Assembly: GCA_947306315.1 (NCBI GenBank)
Contig: CAMZGF010000015.1
Coordinates: 1-12,876 of the forward strand
Length of the DNA stretch: 12,876 bases
From: an uncultured Candidatus Saccharibacteria bacterium
Lineage (GTDB): Bacteria; Patescibacteriota; Saccharimonadia; Saccharimonadales; Saccharimonadaceae
Direction of reading: 5' to 3'
Within the stretch, counting starts at the first letter, position 1. Each line of letters begins with the position of its first letter. The position numbers were made by a program, and so were the translations under genes. The notes under the pieces were generated by a model. That model made no database searches. It had not been told where the DNA came from and saw nothing but the letters and a program-made list of their open reading frames with translations. Below, in pieces: positions 7,486 through 12,876 of this stretch.

Positions 7486-8142
7486 GTGTCTCAAAAATTC
7501 GCAGTAAAAACTTGGGATGGGTCGACCGTCCGCATGACCGCCGAGGAACTTCGTGATCGTATCAAAACCGATTGCAAACGTGACTATGGCTGGATTGCTG
7601 CCGCTAGCGATCTCGTGAGAGTAACTAGCGCCAAAAGGTTCCCCGAAGATATTGCATACGAGATCAAGGATACTATCCTGAATTGTTTTGCAAATCTTGC
7701 GGTAAAAAGAATCTATCACGAAAGTAATCAGAAAAAGCACGACGCCAAAGCAGTCTGGCAATGCTACATCGACTCAAAAGATAAAGTTCTAAAGAAACGT
7801 TTTATCGATGAAACTATAAGAGCAGTCATTCTTCTCGAATATGGTGACGACGGTCTTCCCTTTCATTCCGGCCCGAAACACGATAAATTCGAAAAAGAGT
7901 TCGCGATCGAGATGTCTGACGATCTGAAACATCTCGAAATATATTCCGAACGAGAACTCTATCCGAAGAATTACATCGAATGGGAGAAAGGACTCCAGAG
8001 AAAGTATCACGATGCGTACGAAAAAGCATCCGAAGAAGGCTTGCTTAAAGGTGAAACCATTCAGTCCGGCTTGTTCTCAGGAACAATGAACCATTTCAAA
8101 ATTGTAAACGCAGATTTTAAAGAGATGAACCTCAACTCATAA
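7486..8142 (+). CDS. Hypothetical protein, 218 residues, unknown function
   Basis: I do not recognise a family. The product is soluble and highly charged, with no signal peptide, membrane segment, P-loop or paired-cysteine motif. It looks mainly helical. Only two cysteines besides the tryptophan-adjacent C93 are seen (C30, C67). Stretches such as residues 60-115 and 130-190 are rich in Lys, Glu, Asp and His. The start is placed at GTG 7486, 8 nt after a strong GGGGAGG ribosome-binding site. GTG 7477 lies inside that site, and ATG 7484 is out of frame and gives only a 7-codon peptide. The gene is monocistronic and reads against its neighbours. It has its own promoter, a leader hairpin upstream and a strong terminator 3 nt after its stop, so it is probably a real, independently controlled gene. 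No nearby partner suggests its job. Confidence 0.8.
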   Translation: MSQKFAVKTWDGSTVRMTAEELRDRIKTDCKRDYGWIAAASDLVRVTSAKRFPEDIAYEIKDTILNCFANLAVKRIYHESNQKKHDAKAVWQCYIDSKDKVLKKRFIDETIRAVILLEYGDDGLPFHSGPKHDKFEKEFAIEMSDDLKHLEIYSERELYPKNYIEWEKGLQRKYHDAYEKASEEGLLKGETIQSGLFSGTMNHFKIVNADFKEMNLNS

Positions 8143-8145
8143 AAA

Positions 8146-8172
8146 CCTCCGGGCTAGTCCCGGAGGATTTTT
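8146..8172. terminator. Strong bidirectional intrinsic terminator
   Basis: CCTCCGGG (8146-8153) and CCCGGAGG (8159-8166) form a perfect 8-bp G+C-rich stem with loop CTAGT. A-runs flank the left arm and a T-run the right arm, so it works on both strands. It lies between the convergent ends of the orphan gene (stop 8142) and pgk (stop 8172) and serves both. Confidence 0.93.
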
Positions 8173-9275
8173 TATTTATCAGCTAGAGATATAAGTCCGG
8201 GTAGTTTAAGTCCAGATAAAAGTTCCAGGCTTGCGCCACCACCCGTAGAAATCAAAGAATATTTTAACCCCGGTTCTAACTTCTGTACGCCTTCAACAAA
8301 TCCAGTCGTGTCACCACCACAAATAATTGAAGTTGCATCTGTCTTATGTCCAATCGCGCGAGCAATCGTCCTTGACGCTAGATCAAACGGCTCTCTTTCG
8401 GTTAACCCTACTGTACCATTCCAAATAATTGTCTTTGCAAAATGAATTTTCTCGAGAATATCTCGTGTTGCGATAGCCCCAATATCAAGTTTCGCGCCAT
8501 TTTCATCAGTCACAAAATCCGAAGCCACATATATTTTCTCATCTTCAGCCACATAACCATCAGATGCGATTTTACCACCTACGCAAATATTGTCCGCAAT
8601 CGGTAAAAACTTCTCAATCAAAGGTTTCTTATCGTCAACTTTCGCCCCACCAATAATCAAAAGCACCGGCTTTTCAGGTTCAGAAATTACTGACTCAAGA
8701 ACCGTAACTTCTCTCTCTACCAAAAGACCGGCTACTGCTGGCAAGACTTTACAAATAGCATCAGTCGAAGCATGTGCACGATGAACAACTGCAAAACCGT
8801 CCTGAACAAATATTTCTGCGCCAGTCGATTCAATAATTTTCTTTGCAAATTCAGCATCATTCTTCTCTTCTTCTGGCCAGAAACGCAAATTCTCGAGTAA
8901 CATAACCCCCTGGTTCGGAAGATCCGTCAATAAGGAAGTGACACCGTCACCAAAAACATCTGACGAGAAACGCACAATCGGTACTGCACCATCATGAGTT
9001 CTAATAATCGAATTATTTAAAATCTCCGTCAATCTGTCTGCAACCGGCTTCAACGAAAGATCGGGTTTCCTCTCCCCTTCGGGACGACCCATATGAGATA
9101 TTAAAATAATCTTCTTCGCTCCATTCGAAACAAGATATTCAATTGTTGGAAGACTTGCCCGAATCCTAATATCACTCTCAATCTCACCACCATCCATCGG
9201 AACATTATAATCAACACGAACAAGCACGACCTTATCGTTAACGTCGATATCTTTTATAGTCTTCTTATTGAACAT
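8172..9275 (-). CDS. pgk: Phosphoglycerate kinase, short divergent form
   Basis: Transfers phosphate from 1,3-bisphosphoglycerate to ADP, the first ATP-forming step of lower glycolysis, in the cytoplasm. Conserved parts are RVDYNVP (20-26), SHMGRP (60-65), LENLRF (128-133), HRAHAST (165-171), GGAKVDDK (209-216), GGD (320-322) and STGGGASLE (343-351). The protein has 367 residues, against about 390-400 usually. The loss lies in the C-terminal domain between GGKIA (233-237) and WNG (285-287), where helices of the nucleotide-binding lobe are normally found. Two motifs differ from the norm: DGFAVVHRAH instead of the DAFG type, and WNGTVG instead of WNGPMG. The start at ATG 9275 is clear, because AAAGGAGGTG lies just upstream; the in-frame ATG 9296 lies before that site. 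It follows pyk after 23 bp in one operon and ends at the shared strong terminator. Confidence 0.94.
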   Translation of the reverse strand: MFNKKTIKDIDVNDKVVLVRVDYNVPMDGGEIESDIRIRASLPTIEYLVSNGAKKIILISHMGRPEGERKPDLSLKPVADRLTEILNNSIIRTHDGAVPIVRFSSDVFGDGVTSLLTDLPNQGVMLLENLRFWPEEEKNDAEFAKKIIESTGAEIFVQDGFAVVHRAHASTDAICKVLPAVAGLLVEREVTVLESVISEPEKPVLLIIGGAKVDDKKPLIEKFLPIADNICVGGKIASDGYVAEDEKIYVASDFVTDENGAKLDIGAIATRDILEKIHFAKTIIWNGTVGLTEREPFDLASRTIARAIGHKTDATSIICGGDTTGFVEGVQKLEPGLKYSLISTGGGASLELLSGLKLPGLISLADK

Positions 9276-9298
9276 TTTCACCTCCTTTGAAGTCAAAA

Positions 9299-10732
9299 CT
9301 AGACTCTACGAATCTGAATCGTATCAGTTCCGCCAACCGTGTTTGGTTGTCCAGAAACGATTACCGCGAGAATATAATCTCTGCCTTCCCTCTTCTTAAG
9401 GTAATCGGACTCTGCCAGCTCTTGAGCGAGATCTAAGCCATAAGTATCAGAAAATGGACGTACGAACGCAGAGTTCGCATAAGTCAAAGCCAGTTGGCCT
9501 GCAACACGTGCATTTGAAGTGACTGAAATAATTGGTACATTTGGACGCTGAGCTGCTATCGATGCCGCTGTTGCACCAGAAGAGGTTTGGCAAACTATCA
9601 CGTCTGCTTCAATCTTCTCAGCAAGACGAGCTGCTGCATGTGCAACTGCATCATAGTTCTTATATTCCCCAATTGTCTCATTTTCAATAGGAGCAATCTT
9701 TGAGTGATTCTGCGTATAAAGAATCACTTTTTTCATCTGTTTAACTGCTTCAACAGGATATTTACCATTTGCAGTTTCATCTGAAAGCATAACAGCATCA
9801 GCACCTTGGATAACTGCGTTTGCAACATCTGAAACTTCTGCACGTGATGGTTCCGGATTATCAACCATCGATCCCATCATCTGGGTTGCAACAATCACAA
9901 TCTTTCCATATTGGCGACAAAGTGCAATGAGTTTACGTTGAACAATAGGAACAACTTCGTTTCCTGCTTCAACAGCCATATCACCACGAGCAACCATAAT
10001 ACCATCAGTTGCTTTAACAATTGCTTCCATCTTTTCGTCAGATTCAATTGCTTTCTTTGTTTCAATTTTCGCGATAATTTGTGCAGTTGAGCCATGCGAT
10101 AGCATTATCTGGCGAAGTTTCTCAATATCCTCCGCACTCTGAACGAAGCTCATCGCAACATAATCAAAATCACGAGAAGCGCCAAACTCAATATCTGCCA
10201 TATCTTTTTCAGTAATAACATCGCCGCCGAAATCAGTGTCAGGAAGGTTAAGTCCCTTCTTGCTCATCAAGACGCCATCGTTCAAAACTTTTACTTTAAT
10301 TGCTGTTTTTGAAATGATTTCTGCAACTTCAGTCTTAATCTTTCCATCGAACATATAAAGTGGTTCACCTACTTTCATGCGTTCCGCAAGATTATATTGC
10401 ACAGGAAGTACATTTGTACCATCATGTTCTTCAAGACTTGAATCAAGAATAAGTTCATCACCAGCTTTCACATCAAAGTGATTGTCTTTAATTTCACCAA
10501 GGCGAATCTTTGGGCCCTGAAGATCCTGCAAAATCGCAACTGAACGGCCCTTCTTAGTAGCTGCTGCACGAATAGCTTTAATCTGCTCATCACGCTCTTC
10601 ATAGCTACCGTGCGAAAAGTTAAGACGGCATCCATTAACGCCCGCCATAATTAGTTCTTCGATTTTTTCTGGCGCAAATACGCTCGGGCCAATCGTAGCC
10701 AAAATTTTTGTTCTCTTAAATAATCTACTCAT
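9299..10732 (-). CDS. pyk: Pyruvate kinase
   Basis: Converts phosphoenolpyruvate and ADP to pyruvate and ATP, the last step of glycolysis. The 477-residue length is typical. The barrel domain begins with RTKILATIGP (7-16) and contains RLNFSHG (36-42), LQDLQGPKIRLG (68-79), AKIET (221-225, catalytic Lys222 and metal-binding Glu224), ARGDMAVE (248-255, metal-binding Asp251) and VATQMM (281-286). The small B domain lies at about 75-170. The C-terminal regulatory-type domain (about 358-477) contains TSSGATAASIA. MLSDETANGKYP (315-326) has Asp where most enzymes have Gly. There is no extra PEP-utiliser domain at the C-terminus. Its own extended -10 sits 10 nt before the ATG, with AGGAAG in the gap. 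It forms a pair with pgk downstream. The glycosyltransferase gene ends 40 bp upstream with no terminator, so read-through into pyk is possible. Confidence 0.96.
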   Translation of the reverse strand: MSRLFKRTKILATIGPSVFAPEKIEELIMAGVNGCRLNFSHGSYEERDEQIKAIRAAATKKGRSVAILQDLQGPKIRLGEIKDNHFDVKAGDELILDSSLEEHDGTNVLPVQYNLAERMKVGEPLYMFDGKIKTEVAEIISKTAIKVKVLNDGVLMSKKGLNLPDTDFGGDVITEKDMADIEFGASRDFDYVAMSFVQSAEDIEKLRQIMLSHGSTAQIIAKIETKKAIESDEKMEAIVKATDGIMVARGDMAVEAGNEVVPIVQRKLIALCRQYGKIVIVATQMMGSMVDNPEPSRAEVSDVANAVIQGADAVMLSDETANGKYPVEAVKQMKKVILYTQNHSKIAPIENETIGEYKNYDAVAHAAARLAEKIEADVIVCQTSSGATAASIAAQRPNVPIISVTSNARVAGQLALTYANSAFVRPFSDTYGLDLAQELAESDYLKKREGRDYILAVIVSGQPNTVGGTDTIQIRRV

Positions 10733-10742
10733 AACTTCCTAT

Positions 10743-10751
10743 ATTTTACCA
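10743..10751 (-). promoter_or_regulatory. Extended -10 promoter of pyk-pgk
   Basis: On the minus strand TGG precedes TAAAAT (10748-10743), one mismatch from TATAAT, ending 10 nt before the pyk ATG. The predicted start is about 4 nt from the ATG. AGGAAG lies between, so if transcription begins a little earlier it can act as a ribosome-binding site; it may also serve read-through mRNA from the gene upstream. Confidence 0.6.
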
Positions 10752-10772
10752 TAAAAAGTTACAAACGGCATC

Positions 10773-12353
10773 TTATTCAGTAGTGAATCTGAGAGCAATA
10801 TGGTGATCAAGCGAAATTTCCGAAACAACACGCATTTCTTCTGCCCATTCAGGAATCTTTACTCTGCTGCCCGCTGCCGGTGTATCGGTCACGAACCAAA
10901 CACTCTTTTTATCCTTTAAAAAGTCTTCTTTTGAATCCACTACATTATAATGATAATTTCTAATTGGCTCAAGCGAACCATATTCGTAATTCACGTCTTC
11001 GTCGAAAAGATAAATTGGATGTTCATCAGACGAATAGAATATTCCATCATAATAAATCCACACACCATCCGCAATAATAGGCTCTCCTGCTTCTGCTACC
11101 ACAAATGTTTCTGCTAAAATCTCTTTTACATAACCTCTTGGTTCACGGTTCTCAACGAAAACTACACCAAATGACGCTACTATAAAGACTGTTACAATAA
11201 GCAAGTTCTTTAATAAACCGCTCTTCAATAACACTGCTACTATTCCGAACAATGCCCATAATGCGACAATACTATATAATATATATCTATCCACAAAAGT
11301 ACTTGTTAATGGTGGCAAAGAAAGAATAGTCATAATCAAAAATGGCACAACTACTAAAATCGAAGCACATTTAACATATTTTTTATTCTTAGCAGATGCT
11401 TTTCTAAAGATAGTTATCAATGCAAGAATAAAGAACACAACTAGCGTCACTCCGAATGCGAAGCCCCAACCAGTTACTTCTTGAGCCTTGTTGAAAAATA
11501 GAACGGAAGTAAAGAAATCTGCCATCGAGCTAAATGAGATCGGCGGAATCCAAAAGCCACCTTGCACCGACCCAATCTGCGTAAAGAATCGTGGAATCCA
11601 TGGAAGATAGAGCAAAACTGCAAACGCATATGTAAAGATTATGGTTCTGAATAACTTTTTATTATCTATAATCTTCTTAATTCCACCAAAGTGAACAACT
11701 ATCATAACAACATGAGCAAGCCACATGAATGCTGAGAAATAATGCGTCCACATACCGGCTGAAATTAAAATCGCGTAAATTGCCCAGTATTTTCTCCCCC
11801 TTTTATCTGCCGCCTTCTCAAGCGCAAGCGTAAGAACATAGGTCGCAATCGCAGCAATCGCGAGCACCATTGTATACATTCTCATTTCTTGGCCAAAACG
11901 AATAAACATTGGGGAAATCGCTACAAAAATCGTCGAAAGCGATGCTGCACGCATACCAAACCATTTCTTTACTAGATGGAAAATGAAGACAATCGCGATT
12001 AGCCCAAAGAAAACCGACATAAATCTAAGCGCAACATCGCTTGTCCCAAAAATCGAAGACCAAATTTTAAGTGCAAAATAAAACAGTGGCGGATGCACGT
12101 CCTGAGCTGTCATATCCCATATCTGACCAAAATCCCCACGAATAAGATATGCGGAATATGATTCATCAAACCAAATTGAAGAAGAAAGGTTCAAAATTGA
12201 GAAAATCAAAAACAAAACACCGGCAAAAATCGGAACAAGGATTGAAAAAAGACGCTGGTTCTTATCCATTTTCTTACTAAGCCCCACAGCTACTTTTTTC
12301 TTCTGTTTTGCAGTTTTCTTTAAAATTTCTTTTACCTTCCTTTTATCACTCAT
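10773..12353 (-). CDS. Membrane glycosyltransferase, GT-C fold (PMT/ArnT-like)
   Basis: A polytopic membrane enzyme of 526 residues that would transfer a sugar from a polyprenyl-phosphate donor on the outer face of the membrane. A lysine-rich cytoplasmic stretch (3-33) leads into the first membrane helix (about 34-56). The first outer loop carries the family's acidic pair, WFDES (61-65, D63 and E64), and then DVHPPLFY (85-92). An ExRxY-type motif follows at E156-R158-Y160. About ten more hydrophobic helices extend to residue 400, and a soluble extracytoplasmic domain occupies about 405-526. This layout matches the GT39/GT83 PMT_2 superfamily. Acceptor and donor cannot be assigned; protein O-glycosylation or modification of a surface lipid or glycopolymer are the main options. 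The ATG at 12353 follows a TATAAT by 9 nt, so the mRNA should be nearly leaderless. The LCP gene upstream is separated by a terminator. Confidence 0.85.
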   Translation of the reverse strand: MSDKRKVKEILKKTAKQKKKVAVGLSKKMDKNQRLFSILVPIFAGVLFLIFSILNLSSSIWFDESYSAYLIRGDFGQIWDMTAQDVHPPLFYFALKIWSSIFGTSDVALRFMSVFFGLIAIVFIFHLVKKWFGMRAASLSTIFVAISPMFIRFGQEMRMYTMVLAIAAIATYVLTLALEKAADKRGRKYWAIYAILISAGMWTHYFSAFMWLAHVVMIVVHFGGIKKIIDNKKLFRTIIFTYAFAVLLYLPWIPRFFTQIGSVQGGFWIPPISFSSMADFFTSVLFFNKAQEVTGWGFAFGVTLVVFFILALITIFRKASAKNKKYVKCASILVVVPFLIMTILSLPPLTSTFVDRYILYSIVALWALFGIVAVLLKSGLLKNLLIVTVFIVASFGVVFVENREPRGYVKEILAETFVVAEAGEPIIADGVWIYYDGIFYSSDEHPIYLFDEDVNYEYGSLEPIRNYHYNVVDSKEDFLKDKKSVWFVTDTPAAGSRVKIPEWAEEMRVVSEISLDHHIALRFTTE

Positions 12354-12362
12354 AACTCTTAA

Positions 12363-12371
12363 ATTATATCA
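12363..12371 (-). promoter_or_regulatory. Extended -10 promoter of the membrane glycosyltransferase gene
   Basis: On the minus strand TGA precedes a perfect TATAAT (12368-12363), 9 nt before the ATG at 12353. The 23 nt from this -10 into the second codon are identical to those at 7356-7378 for the ABC operon. The predicted leader is about 3 nt. Confidence 0.65.
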
Positions 12372-12384
12372 CTTTACGAGATAA

Positions 12385-12410
12385 AAAATAAGCCCCGAGG
12401 GGCTTATTTT
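12385..12410 (-). terminator. Intrinsic terminator of the LCP gene
   Basis: A perfect 12-nt inverted repeat (AAAATAAGCCCC at 12385-12396 and its complement at 12399-12410) forms a stem with an effective CGAG loop. On the minus strand it runs into TTTTTTAT. It starts 2 nt after the LCP stop codon and isolates that gene from the glycosyltransferase promoter just downstream. Confidence 0.92.
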
Positions 12411-12412
12411 GA

Positions 12413-12876
12413 TTATTCTTCTTCCTCTTTCTTAAGAGATTTGTCGTAATCTTCTGTATCTTTCGTCAGCTCTTTTCTTAGCTTAACTTGGATCTTTGTA
12501 TAATTATATAGTGAACTTCCTTCCGTGCTTGCGCCTTTTGGAATCACTACACTCTGGTTTCCAATACGGCCAGTGCCGAACATTCCTCTGGTGTCAATCG
12601 ATTCAACATCACCATGTAAACCTGTAGCGACATCAATTGCTGTACCCATTTCTGCCCAAGTGATATTAGTCTTTACGTTATCACCAAATGCAACAAGCAT
12701 TTCTTTCACCTTATTTACGTCTGCCAGAATACCAATCGAAAGCGCCTTATTTTTTATTGCATTCATGATACGCTGCTGATTAATTTCACGGTCGAAGTTT
12801 GAATTTGCAAGACCGTAGCCACCTTTAGCATTACGAGCACGCGCAAGTCGAAGCGCCGTTTCACCATCAAGGTTAT
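12413..12876 (-). CDS. LytR-CpsA-Psr (LCP) family protein, C-terminal part
   Basis: The last 153 codons of a gene whose start lies beyond the right edge; the frame is open to the edge. LCP enzymes move teichoic-acid-like or capsular glycopolymers from lipid carriers onto peptidoglycan outside the cell. The visible part begins NLDGETALRLARARN, which matches the LDGEqALaYaRtR core with its lipid-pyrophosphate-binding arginines. NFDREINQQRIMNAI then corresponds to the family's R-QQ-v segment. The domain end is followed by a lysine- and glutamate-rich tail ending EEEE. An internal ATG at 12766 is not the start, because the conserved core lies upstream of it. The N-terminal membrane anchor expected for the family is outside the window. 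Its presence with the membrane glycosyltransferase suggests a decorated, peptidoglycan-containing surface. Confidence 0.9.
   Translation of the reverse strand, partial: NLDGETALRLARARNAKGGYGLANSNFDREINQQRIMNAIKNKALSIGILADVNKVKEMLVAFGDNVKTNITWAEMGTAIDVATGLHGDVESIDTRGMFGTGRIGNQSVVIPKGASTEGSSLYNYTKIQVKLRKELTKDTEDYDKSLKKEEEE

Noticed and set aside
11287..11295. A DnaA-box-like 9-mer, CTATCCACA, one mismatch from TTATCCACA.
   Set aside because: It is a single copy inside the glycosyltransferase coding sequence, with no cluster or AT-rich unwinding region of an origin.
105..12876. Alternative genetic code with TGA as Gly (as in Gracilibacteria/Absconditabacteria).
   Set aside because: All eleven genes are full length with no in-frame TGA. 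A recoded genome would show many.
1..12876. CRISPR arrays, insertion sequences or prophage genes.
   Set aside because: No spaced direct repeats, transposase or phage-like frames, or terminal inverted repeats were seen. Every gap is short and accounted for.

Overview
The window is AT-rich and very compact. It carries eleven protein genes (one cut by the right edge) and a tRNA gene cut by the left edge. Gaps between genes are mostly under about 60 bp, and all reading frames are intact under the standard code. The gene set suggests a small-genome, host-associated bacterium of the Patescibacteria/CPR group, most likely Candidatus Saccharibacteria: a salvage thymidine kinase, lower glycolysis enzymes with an unusually short phosphoglycerate kinase, LCP and GT-C envelope proteins, and an ABC efflux operon. 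No 16S or ribosomal marker is present, so this placement is inference.

Layout. Positions 1-701 (minus strand) hold a partial tRNA-Val(GAC) and a type II thymidine kinase. Two back-to-back promoters at 702-752 serve the kinase and a plus-strand, membrane-anchored CapA-family phosphoesterase (753-1853), whose stop codon touches the stop codon of the next minus-strand gene. Positions 1854-7363 form a tightly coupled four-gene minus-strand operon. In transcription order it encodes a NatA-like ATPase, a NatB-like ABC-2 permease and the two halves of a heterodimeric ABC exporter with one degenerate ATP site. Positions 7364-7485 are a divergent control region with two extended -10 promoters and a terminator-like hairpin. 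It precedes a plus-strand orphan gene of unknown function (7486-8142). A strong bidirectional terminator separates that gene from the minus-strand pyk-pgk pair (8172-10732). Upstream on the minus strand lie a GT-C/PMT-like membrane glycosyltransferase (10773-12353) and the C-terminal part of an LCP (LytR-CpsA-Psr) protein (12413 to the right edge), which ends in its own terminator.

Function. Pgk and pyruvate kinase perform the two ATP-forming steps of lower glycolysis. Thymidine kinase salvages thymidine, as expected in a cell with limited nucleotide synthesis. The LCP protein, the membrane glycosyltransferase and the CapA protein point to cell-surface glycopolymer work. The ABC operon is an efflux system of unknown substrate.

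The most notable signals are regulatory. Four genes share an extended -10 element (TGnTATAAT or close) only 7-10 nt from the ATG, which predicts leaderless or nearly leaderless mRNAs. Two of these start regions are identical over 23 nt. The unknown gene has the opposite arrangement, a long leader with a hairpin and a strong Shine-Dalgarno. No mobile element, CRISPR array or clear undescribed system was found. The orphan gene and its leader are the best candidates for something new.
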